From Saccoglossus kowalevskii (taxonomy: Eukaryota; Hemichordata; Enteropneusta; Harrimaniidae), in contig NW_003140313.1 of the NCBI RefSeq assembly GCF_000003605.2, positions 199,798 to 257,271 on the forward strand: DNA of 57,474 nucleotides, given 5' to 3'. Shown here piece by piece: positions 31,501 through 43,500 of this stretch. The translations under genes were made by a program, and so were the position numbers. Below the pieces are notes generated by a model. That model was not told the origin of the DNA, did no database searches, and saw nothing but the letters and a program-made list of their open reading frames with translations. Position 1 is the stretch's first letter. The number at the start of each line of letters is the position of its first letter.

Positions 31501-34500
31501 GTATTCCTTCAACTCATCCAACTGTTCTTGCCAGTACTCCCTGATGTCTTCCAAGTCTTTCTTAGCCAGGTAGGAAACATCTTCCCATGCCTCTTTCACT
31601 TCCCCAACCACTGGTCTAATTTCATCGTAGTAGTACTCCTCAGAATTGTCCTTGATGTCACTCCAGGTCTTCTTGAGTGTTTCTTTCAACTCCTCTGCGT
31701 ATTCCCTGCGGAAATCCTCGTATTTTTGTTCCATTTTGTAGAGGATATCGTTGTACTTGTCTTTGACAGTCTTCTGCATCTTCTCAAACTCTTCCTGCAG
31801 TAAGCAAAAACAGTTTTTAAATAAAGCCGTACTCAAAATGTAATAAAAACTTCTTATTATGCCAAGAATTTGAAAAGTTGATAGTCACATAATAATATTT
31901 TGAAATCTATCAATTTTCTGATGCATGGAGCCATAAATATTTGTACAGAACATTATAAACATATGGTATTACATAGGTTTGCGGAAAGAATAGGTAGTCC
32001 ATATGCATTGTGTTACTGAAAATTGAAATCCCAGATAACATATTGAATTTTAAACTTTTTAAGAATAATTCAGATAATAAACCCATACAGAAAGCAGGCC
32101 TGGAACTCTATGGAGATATTCAAGACAACTGCCTTGGTGCCGAAACAGCCTTCGTGGCCTTAGAAAAATGTAGATAATTCCTACATGCTAAGTTGAGTCA
32201 GCTTGATGACTGCCGAGGAGGTTGGTCTTAAAGTACAAAAAAAGAAATTGTATGCGACTGTATTGGTGACTTGAGGCACAAAATGTTGTGGCCCTTGATT
32301 TTTTGGGGTAATTACATTTATTTTGTATATAAAATGTGAATTTCATTTCGCCAAATTCCATGACAAAAGTAAGTGTGAATTTCATATTGCCAAATTCCAT
32401 GACAAAAGTAAGTGTGAATTTCATATTGCCAAATTCCATGACAAAAGTAAGTGTGAATTTCATATTGCCAAATTCCATGACAAAAGTAAGTGTGAATTTC
32501 ATATTGCCAAATTCCATGACAAAAGTAAGTGTGAATTTCATATTGCCAAATTCCATGACAAAAGTAAGTGTGAATTTCATATTGCCAAATTCCATGACAA
32601 AAGTAAGTGTGAATTTCATATTGCCAAATTCCATGACAAAAGTAAGTGTGAATTTTATATTGCCAAATTCCATGACAAAAGTAAGTGTGAATTTCATATT
32701 GCCAAATTCCATGACAAAAGTAAGATATTTTTTTAAGAACATCATAACACTGTATAATTTTCTGTTACATCAATGATGTGCCAGCACAACTACTTGCATT
32801 ACAGGAACCTTTTGCGTGGCGTTGGCACATTACATCTGGCACACTGGTTCTATTTAAATGCCCAACACTTACTCTGTATTCTGGTTTGTTCTCCTCATAC
32901 AGCTCCTTGAGTTTCCTGTTAATTTCACTATACAGTCGCTTCACCTCTTCAATATTATCTTGATTCTCGTAGGTTATTCTACGCACTTCATCGTTAACCT
33001 TGAAATATACGTCCCAGTATTTCTCTTTCAAGACTTGGACGATTTCTTCATTCACAGTACGTTTTACAGACTCAGCCATGCGTTGGACTCTCTCCTAAAA
33101 CATAAATGGTAAAAGTACAGTCATCAGGCTGGAAAACCTTCAACACAAGACACACTCACTCTCGAGCGAGACTACATTATGGCATTTATGCTTATCTATT
33201 TTAAAATAAAAACATACCTTGATTTCATATGGCATTGATGGGCGCCAGTAGAGACGGGTGTGCAGCAATTCGGATGTGTTGAGGCGAGTGTAAATCAGGC
33301 CATCGGTGATTCTTTCACCGTTAATCTTGCGGTGAGCTCTCACTTCAATAGCAGTTTTGTTCAAGAACTGGGCAGTGAAACGAGCATAGTCTTCGGTTCT
33401 CTCTACAGAACATTCAGAAAATAGCAGATATGAAATACAAAACTTGTAAGGATCTAAAAATGAGTACTGTAAAATCATTTATTTTCACTGACATTAAATT
33501 TTAATGTTTTTTATTCACTGTGTTTTAATTTCACGAATTTGTCAATGAAACAATGATTTTTTATTGTTATTTAACAAGTTCACATAGATTTAATTCAGCG
33601 AAAATAGCGAAATTAAAACCCAGTGAATAATTAATGCATTTACAGTCCTGTAAAATCTGTATCAGAAGCAATTGAGAACCAAAAATAGAAATACAAATAG
33701 AAATACAAACCTGGGTTGTGGTGAAGGGTAATTTCAAAAAGACGATCTCTGGTATTGATATCAATGGTATTAATCATTTCCTTGGTCTTATCAATGGTAT
33801 TTTTCAATGTCATAAAATAGATGGAATGCTCAGAAGTAGATCTGTTTTCAAATCTTCCTTCCATTTTTAAGTTCTTCAGTGGATTTTCAGTCTGTGGGGG
33901 TGGTGAACAATCAAGTTACATGTTGGTTAATATCAATAGTTGTTAAAATATCAGTATTTTCATCACTTTTGAATGCTGTCCCTGGTTAATTTGTTAACAA
34001 AAAGATCACAAAATGAAGCTGCTAAGTACACCTCTCAAAGAGAAATTACAAATGAAGTTTCAATTTTATAAAAATTTAGCTGAAATTAAATTTGCCATTC
34101 AATGTGATTCTTGATCTTCCCATCCAAAATTCAAGGTGTGAATATTTTAAAATTTTGTGAAACTGTTAGTTAATTTTATCATCATTTTGGTCCATACAGA
34201 CATTTTCAGATATTGCTTTTAATTTTTTTACCAAAACGTTAAATTTTTATCAACGTTTCATGTGGGAAAAGGAACAGAATGTACACAATTATTTTGCAGA
34301 TGGTGTAAAAAGTTCACAATGACGTTACCAAGGGTTAAATTCCAGTGAAGCATTGGTGCCTCTACAGTATTAAATATTCTCATTACAGTACATACCTCAA
34401 GAATGAAAGTCTTGTCTTTCTTGTTGACTTGGCTGTTGAGTTTAACATTGTTGTACTTGTCCTCTTGTTTGTAAGCCAGATTGATGGAAGCACCATAGAT

Positions 34501-37500
34501 GTCTTCAGACTTGGAAACCTCACTGTTGGCAAATTAACAAAATAGTCATTCAATGCACTCAATGTAACCTTTTCACTACCAGTTCCCTATTTTCACCACA
34601 AATTCACAAAATAGTCCCATTGTGAAAAAATAGCCAAATGTTTGGAGTAAAAACTGAATACTGATACAAATTTTGTCTGTTAGCTCCAAAATTAGGCATC
34701 ATTTCCATAATCATTTAATGATTGGGTAAGTTTGTACAAAATAAGATTGTGAGTTGCATTCATTAATAAATCAGTAGATTAGATTTTACTCACTTATTCA
34801 ATTCAATATCAACGTTGTTGTACAGATGACGAGCCTCAGTGATCAGAGCAAAGCGCATTTCTTTGAGAGAAGATTTGTTTTGAAGTTTGGTCAGGAAATA
34901 GATTTCCTTTTCCTTCTTTGGGCTGTATACAACAGATGTAGCAATGTTGAAGATGTCAGCACCATCCATGAATTTGGCTTCAGTGGTCAGATGGAGATCC
35001 TATTAACAAAACCATAACAGTTGAGAAAAACACATTTTTTTCTTTTTCTTTTTTCATTTATAAGATTAAGATTAATTGAACACTTCTACAAATACCTTTA
35101 AAAAAAATATTTTTTTTTTTATAAATAAAAAAATAAGTTTGAATTTTACTAACCTCTTCCAGTTTTGGATGCTTGAAGATAATGTCAATCAAATGATGTT
35201 TCTTGATAGTAGTAGTGAAGTTGTGATAGACAGTCTCAAAGCTAGTTTCCTTCTTATCATCCCATTTGTAAGTAACCTAGCAACAGAAACACTGACATCA
35301 TTAACACAATATGAACAGCAGACGATAACCTTTAACTTTTTCACCATCGGACTTTCTCACCTAAATTTGTTTGCACTCTTTTATTATATTCTTCAATATT
35401 TTTGGAAATAAACTCTAGACAAAATGCGAGTCAATTTTCAGTTTTTACTAAAAAAAAATTGACTATTTTTATTCCCAAAAAGAAGTGCATACTATAAACA
35501 GGACTATTATGTGATGAAGTCAATGGGGCTGACAGTAGTAAGAAATTTAAAACAGCAATTGTCAAATATCACTGTTCAGATTTTTAAATTACTGTACTTG
35601 CTCTATTTGAAGTGCATAAAACCCCCAAATTGAATTTGTTGTGAACTTATTTGTTTTATTGTGACTTATTTTGATTATAGATAAATTTCAATCCTTATTC
35701 ATACACATGCATTACTAATAGATGGTATGTAATTATTATAAGTTCAGTTTTTTTCATATTTTGTGTATTATTTGGTGAGAAACACACTAGAAATGGAGAT
35801 ACAAAGAAGTAGCTTCTCCTATAGGTTTAATTAATTCAGCTAATGATAGGAAAATGGAACTTAAAGATGCAAGGTGTCTGATGGCTACTACCAGATTCTC
35901 AAAAACAATGTTTATTGCATTATATTAATATCACAAATTGACTGCCACGATATTTACCTTTCCTTGTTTCTTTTCTGACGATCTGAACAAGTTCAATGTA
36001 ATTTCTGGCTCACGTGGGATTAAAGGTAGTTCAACTGGGTGCTTCAGCTTCAGGGTGATATCAAATTCTTTTTCATCAGTGCTGGTAATATGTTTGCAAC
36101 TTCCTTCCAGGGATACTCGCTGGTCTCGTTCTTTACGTCCCCATTGCAGTTCAACATCACCGCTATATTCGTCATTGTTGCGTTCCAAATTACCATCAAT
36201 CGTGATAGATTTCAGAGGATGTTCAGATCTCAGGGGGCTTTCCAATTTGACGATCAGTTCACGGCGGAAGTGATGCTCGGATAAACGTGGGATTGTGTGG
36301 ACAATTTCCATTTCAATCTGAAATGTACAATAAACACATATTAGTTGTAATATTGATAGCAAAACTGTGAATTATACACATGGTCTTGAGAATATCTAAT
36401 TAAATAAAGCCTTTAAAACAACACATCCTCATACAATTTAGAGAATAAATTGGTATAAAATAAAAAATATAAGCAATATTTTCAAGATTAACAAAGTTTA
36501 CCTTCTTATCCAAAGAGTACGAAAGCTTGCTTTCTAAGTTGAAGTTCTTTTCAGCATGTTCAAGGTGGAACTTGTAGTCTACTGGTCTGGTCAGATGTCG
36601 GTCACAGTTAAGATGGAAGGTGGCATCATGTTGCAGTCTACGCTCACTGGTTCCGTTGACATAGTCAACATCAACACTGAATTCGCTATGTCCATCAAGC
36701 TTAATTTCCAACTTGCTGCTGAGGTCGCGTTTTCCTTTCTCACCGTTCAAGGAAACAACAACAGTCTTCTGTGGGTGAGTGATAGTGAAAGTGATCTCAT
36801 GGTGGTTCTTGTCAGCATTAACTGGTGTCTTCTCGTATACTACTTCAGTTCGCATGGTCTTCGTTGGCTCCCATGTCAGATCAAATCTGGTGTTGTAGCG
36901 ACTGGTTGTATTATCATGATGTACAAAGACAGACATCTGACGACTTGGGTGCTCCAGTCTGAAAGTACCTTCTATCTCGGTGTGATACCTTTGGCTCTTG
37001 TTGTTAAGGTTCAGATTCATTCTCAACTTCTTACCATTGTTCCACTGGAAAGACATCTCGGATGATAAATCTTGCTTGGTCTTCTCCACTGTGAATTCAG
37101 ATGTGATGGTACGTCTTGGAGTAGTGATATCCATGGAGATCTCGTGGTGGAAGCTGTCATCGGTGGTGTAATTTCCATAGCCTAAGGCGACAGTCATCTC
37201 TTTCTTTTCTCCGATCAGTGGTGTGTATTTGTATTCAGTCGCAAAAGAATATTCTCTGTCTTTTCTCTGAACAAAGCTAAACAGATGAAGTTGGCGTTTT
37301 GGATGGCGGAAGTTAAACTCCACTTCATGACGAGCATTTCTCTCTTCACCGGCATCTTCATAACGGCTTTCAACTGTGAAAGATTTCTCTGTGGAATATT
37401 GGACAGTAACTTCACTCTGATACAGCTTGGTGGTGTTTTCAAGGTTCACAGTCAGCTGCATGTCACGGAAGAGACGGAATGGTGTGTTGAACTTAACGAT

Positions 37501-40500
37501 TCCTTCATGCTGGGACTTTCTGTTATTGCCTTGGTTGTTGTATTCTGTTTCAAATGTGATGACTCTATTGGGGGCATAGGTAAAGCTTGTTTTGGCATCG
37601 GCGTGGCGACTGTTCTTGTTCACATTGCCTTCGAGAATAATATCACGTCCTGGATAACTGAGCGTAATTCTACTGTCATGCTTCAACTCGTTGCTGTTTG
37701 AGTTGTTGTTGTATTCACCTCGGAGAGTAACTCTCTTGTTTTGTTCCCATTCAAATGTAGTCAAGCAGACATGGTTGAGTGGTCTCACCTCCTCGTACTC
37801 GTGGCGCAAAGATACTTTACGGGATGGGATAGTCACTTCAAATTTGCCGTTCTTCTTCTTCAGTGAACTGGACTCATCTCTCAATTCAAGGAGCATGCCC
37901 AACTTCTTTTCTTGTCTGTATTCAACATTGAATTCAGACTCCAAGTACTGTTTGGTATGTTCATGTTTCTGGGTAATTTTGACGTCAAAGTCGTAAGCTG
38001 GATGTTTAAGTTCTGCATTCAAATCGCCTTTGGTTACATAAACATTGCTTTCATTCTTCATTTCAAAGTTCAAAGTGATCTGTAAAAATGAGAATTAAAC
38101 TGTGAATTTCATGTAAATTATACAAATGTACAATAAAAGCAGACATATATGCCGCCACAATAGCTTTAGCAGAAATGGAGACATTAACATCACCAATTTT
38201 GTTAGTTCTAGTACATCCTTCCCTCACCTTTCTCTCTCCCTCACCTCTCTCCCTCTCAATCCAGTTCCACACATATTCCGATAAAATGAAAATTTGAGGC
38301 TTAAGTAGATTTGGCAATATATCAAATACCATCAACTACCCAGGAGCACCAATTCATGTGCATTTGTAATAGTGTTTGCATAATTACCGTTTTAGATTCA
38401 TCATTGCAGGTTCTGGGACCATAGCACCAAGTCAAATCCAAGCTTCCAAGTTTGCGTTGAGCTCCCTTGATGATTGCTTCACCTTCGTAGTTGTTATTTG
38501 GATATTGAGACATGGACATACTTGTGGTGTACTCATAATGGTTCACTTGCTGTTAAATAAAATAAACAATCTTCATAAATTAAAAGCATTAACATAAAGA
38601 ACTTGGATGTAAAATTTGAACAAATGACATGTAACAGACGTTGCCCAGAACACCCTTCCATTTACTTTGATGTTTGTCGTTTTAGAGTTGATAGTTCATG
38701 TTTAACCTTTTCACTAACAGACTTTCTTGCCCAAATTTTTCAGCACTTTTTTTTGTATTCTTTCATATTTTTGTCCCAATCGTCTGAAGCAAAGTGTAGA
38801 CTATAAACAGGACTATTTTGTGATGAAAAGGGGGAGCTGATGGGGAAAAGGTTAAATTAAACTAGGATTAAGTCAGGAGACACAGCAGCAGAGTTATTTT
38901 ACCTCATCAGTTCTGTCACGGAAGATACTAGACCAGACCAGAGTTTCAGTTCTCTCACTTCTAGGGGTATATCTCAATTCAAAATCGTTTGAGTTGTAAC
39001 GAGAGTTATACTTAAAGACATGGCTCATTTCAAGATTAATCTTGGGATGGCTGAATGTTGCATCAGTAGTGATCTTTTTCTTGTCATCTTCTTTAGATAA
39101 TGATGTGCGACCTTAAAAGAGAAAAGACATATATAGCTCCATTTATCCATCAACAACATTCATATCTCGTGATGATTTATCACAGAATTTTCTCCATTAG
39201 TCCATATAACCTATATACTTGTTTACTGAATCATTCAAATATTATTTATTTTGACAATAGAAACACCTCTGTTTTTAAGGCATTTACAATTTTGCTAGGA
39301 TAACACAGGATAACAAATGTCAATATTGTTAAATAAATGGTGCATTCACATAAGAACAACAAAAATAATTGAGACCAAAATGACCTGTACTGTACTTACC
39401 AACCAAAGTGATCTTAGGTTCATCAGTTCTTTCGAAACTCATATCCACATCTACCATCTGTTCTGGTTGGTGTGTGACGGTTCCTCTCAAGGTGGTATAT
39501 TTCATCATGGGTACGCGGATCTCAACGGTTGGCTGGTACCTGGTTTCATATCTGGTGCTATCAATGGCCACTTCAGCATTGGTGACAAATTCCTTCTCAT
39601 TGTTATAGTTGAGAGTGAATTCTGCTCTCTTCAGAGCATCCTCATTAAGAATCTTATGGTGAAGAGAGGCGGTCTTATCAAGAGCTTCCATGGACATATC
39701 AACAACAAAGCTCTTGAGCTTTTGATGAGCGATTGTACCGCTCAGGGTCATCTTCTTAAAGTCTGTGATCTGGACTGAGAAATCTGGAGTTAATTTAAGG
39801 TAGTTTTCCTCCTTTTCAATACCAACTTCAGCATTGCCGGTGACACGTTTCTCGTTATTATAGTTGAAATCTAGTTCAAACTTCTTTGAGGACTCTCGGT
39901 TGAGAAGTGTGTTCTGCAGAGTAATTCTTTTACCGAAACCAACTGCGGTCAGATCCATATCCAAGCTGCGTTGTTTTTGGTGGGTGATGGTACCACTCAG
40001 AGTAATTTCTTTACTTTCTGGGAGGCGAACCACTACAGATGGTCTCATACGTAGTTGATCTCGTTGTTCTTCGAAGCTAATTTCGGCTTCAGTGCTGTAG
40101 CGTTTTTCGTTGTTATAGTTGAGATCCAATTCAAGTTTCTTCAAACTCTTTTCATAGGTCAATTTGTTCTTCAGATTGACTGACTTGCCCATACCTTCGA
40201 TGTTTGCATCAATGTCTAATCTAAGGTCCTTCTGGTGATCGATGGTACCAGTTAGTTTTATGTCCTTCAGCTCTGGACAGATGATCTCAACGGTAGGTTT
40301 CAAAATGAGACGATTGTCAATTTTATCAATTTTGACTTCGGCGTTTGTAATGTATTCTTTTTTGTCATAGTTGACATTGAACTCCACTCTCTTCAGATCA
40401 TCTTCGTTGACAAACTTGTTTTTCAGAGTAATCTTCTTCTCCATACCTTCTGCAGTTACGTCAATGTCTATGCTGCGACCCTTCTGGTGAGTGACGGTGC

Positions 40501-43500
40501 CAGTCAGAGTTATCTCTTTCATTTTTGGGAGGCGAATCTGTACAGATGGTCTGTAGCGGATCTCGTCATAGTACTTCTCAATAGAAACCTCAGCATTGGT
40601 GAACAGCTGTTTCTCATTGTTGTAATTGATGTTCATTTCAACTCTCTTCAGGTTTGTCTCGTTGGAGACTTTACTTTGAATGTACGTCTTCTTACCAAAT
40701 CCATCCACAGTCAGATCAGCTTCTAGACTACGTCCCTTATTATGGGTAATGGAGCCAGTTAAAGTGACGTCGTTTCTGGAGGGTATACGGATCTCGATGC
40801 TTGGCATGTAGCGTGTCTGCTCAGAGTCTCTATCAATTGAGATCTCGGCATTAGTGGTGTATTCTTTCTCGTCATTGTAGTTGAGTTTTAGTTCAACTCT
40901 CTTCAAGTCGGTCTCATTGACAATCTTGCTTTGGAAGGTTAACTTCTTACTGAGAGACACCAGATCAATGTTGACAGCCTTTTGTGCACGGTTCAACACA
41001 ACATCTACAGAGTGAGTGCGTGGGATGCGAGTTCCTGGGGTACCAATCATGAAGCGAATAATATCACTTACTTCAGTCTTGAAGTTGACACGTTTCTGAA
41101 GATCAAAACACATACACAAAGAGTGAAATTAGAGAAATAGATCAATAATCACAAAGATAATAATCTAGACAATTACAGGATGATAAGAAACACTTGACTG
41201 TTACCTTCTGTACTTGATATTTGGCTTCCATCTCGTAAGACATCAGGGTTCTGTCGACCTTCTCAAGAGTGACTTTAGCACCGAATGGTCCAGTCAGTGG
41301 GAAGAATGGAGCTTCAACCTGTATGGAATGAAAAATTATAACCAAAATATCAAAAATACACGTATAAACTTTTCCTACTTCATACATGTTGTATAGCTCA
41401 GTAATTTTCAATAAGTTTTCTTGGGAAAATGAATGCATACCTTGTGAGAAGCATTTGGGTATCTCAGTTCACCACACAATTTGACACCAGCCCATTTCTC
41501 TACAATCTGTCCAGAGCATTTGTTATGTTCACGGTAGTTTTCTCTGATACCTGACAGTTCCATTGGGTACTCACTGTTCAGTAAGTACAAGGTGTTGCTG
41601 GACAGTGAAAAAATATGATATTAAATTATTTATATTATTACATACTGAAATGAGTTTGTGATGATATCAAAATTTAATTCATACAATATTTTGTGAAAAC
41701 TGTATTACTGCTTCAAACTACCTAAAAATCAGGCAATTATGCAGTAGTGATCTGAATTCCACTGGAATCTTGAGCCAGATAGTGAGAGGCTTTCTCAAAA
41801 TATTGTCCTGACTAATTCCCTTAACTAATTGAATAGTGATAATTCCTTGAAGAGAAAATTAAATTAAGCTTACCTAACATCAATGATATCAATACGGTTG
41901 TCAGGAACATTAAACTTGACCTTGAAACTTTCACCGCTATCCAATGAAATGCTGCCATCTAAGACGGTGGAAGAGTGCATGCGAGTGCGCATTCTCAGAC
42001 CAGTACGTGCAACAAAAGCGTTGATGCTCATTTCGCTGCTGACTTCAATTACTCCACTGTGAATGAAAGATAAACAACAGATATGAAACAAAAGTCGCAC
42101 CAACATTCATCGTTTTTGCAGAGTATTTATCCGTACATTAGAGAAAACCATGTACATAATTATTTCACCATAAAATGCATAATGGCAAATAGTTTGTTTC
42201 AAAGGAAAGTACAAACCTTGGGCGGATCATACCAGTGACATTCAGACTTCTTGGCGCCACTGCAATTTTACGGAGATCGACCTTACCACTGAGTTTCAGA
42301 TTGACGGAGGCAGTGCTGTTGACAGCTATACTCAAGGGGAATCCACAAATAGTTGGAGTGACAAAAGAACTCTCCATAAGGATCATATTCTTAGTGAATT
42401 CTCTGGTTTGTTCATTGGACAACTTGATGAGAAGCTCTAACAGATTGATGGATTCTTTCTCTGGTTGCATCCAGTCGATATCTTGGAAGTCAATGAAGGA
42501 CATTTCATTGCCGAACATTTTCAGATACATACTTCCCTTTGGTTGATCCTCGCGTTTAGCATTAAACTGTAAAAAAAAATATCAGATGACATTTACATAA
42601 ATTGTCATAATAACAAAACTTGAGTATTGATCACAGTTTACAATAATGTCACAAAGTTTTCACAGAAGATAAAGATAACTTACTCTATCATTCAGGTTGT
42701 CTAGTTTGCTTGGTTTGATGGCAGAACGCTTAACAACGCGATTCTCCTTTGCTGGTTTAACCATATCCAACAGGCTGTTATCTGGGAAGTAACCATTGGG
42801 TCCAAAGAATTTCTCCAGAAGATAATCAAGACCTTCAACACGGCCACCAAACTCAAACAGATTGATGGAATATCCAAAAAGATCAGTGGTCATGTTCAGC
42901 ATACCGGAACGTGGAACGTAAGATTTTGGTGAGAAGACAACGTGGCTCTCAATGGTACCTCCAACATTCAGTTTTTCTGTGAATCAAATATACAAGAGTA
43001 TTTTATAGAACCTGTTTTCCAGTTTGTACGAATTACACACCACCCAATGATATATCTGTAAGCATCGTAAAAACTTCATGAGAAATCTTATCCAACAAAA
43101 TCCTCACCAGAAAAGAGAGTTCCCTCTAAAGCGCGTGAGAACTTCCTTGGATCCTTATTGAAATGCTTCATGAGTTTTGTATCTCTGACCATCTTGCGGA
43201 GTTCTTGTTTCATTGGGTCATCAGTTTCATTCAGGTTTGTCAGATGGCTCCATACAAAGGATCCAACTACGGAGAGACACATGGAAATTGTAAATGACTA
43301 CAACCACCATCTCTTCATTATTATTATTTTGGGGTAAGGAAAATAAAATAATAAAAGATTACAGTAGACAATTGAATAAGTAGCACATATTTGTACAGCT
43401 ATCCAATCCTGCAAATTCTAAGCAGTACCTACCCTGGTTGCTGTCTTCCTTCTCAAGAACATTATAGATTCTTTCGAACAGTTCTGGAGTTGGGCATTTG

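Larger units (their letters stand above)
29658..33094 (-). other. Exons 28-31: long charged amphipathic-helix block
   Basis: Residues ~2614-3030 are almost free of Pro and Gly, extremely rich in Lys, Arg, Glu, Asp and Tyr/Trp, and show a 3-4 spaced hydrophobic pattern (for example EELKETLKKTWSDIK, KDLEDIREYWQEQLDEL, DKWDELREKIERKWEDVRR). The composition fits amphipathic alpha-helices of the exchangeable-apolipoprotein kind or a coiled coil. It sits between the beta-repeats and the vWD domain. Confidence 0.75.

Noticed and set aside
31156-31803. 215-aa open frame on the plus strand
   Set aside because: It is the antisense of exon 29, whose Lys/Glu-rich codons read as Phe/Leu-rich on the other strand.
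32335-32724. Possible CRISPR-like array
   Set aside because: Repeats are contiguous with no unique spacers, and the genome is eukaryotic.
32188-32776. Long open frames on both strands encoding 13-residue repeats
   Set aside because: They are a by-product of a stop-free 39-bp minisatellite, lie in an intron of the lipoprotein gene, and the peptide repeats differ with frame and strand.
36556-37996. Plus-strand frames of up to 169 aa
   Set aside because: Antisense shadows of exon 21 of the lipoprotein gene.
39317-41396. Several plus-strand open frames over 39.3-41.4 kb
   Set aside because: They are shadows of exons 17-18 of the lipoprotein gene; they lack family resemblance and splice context.
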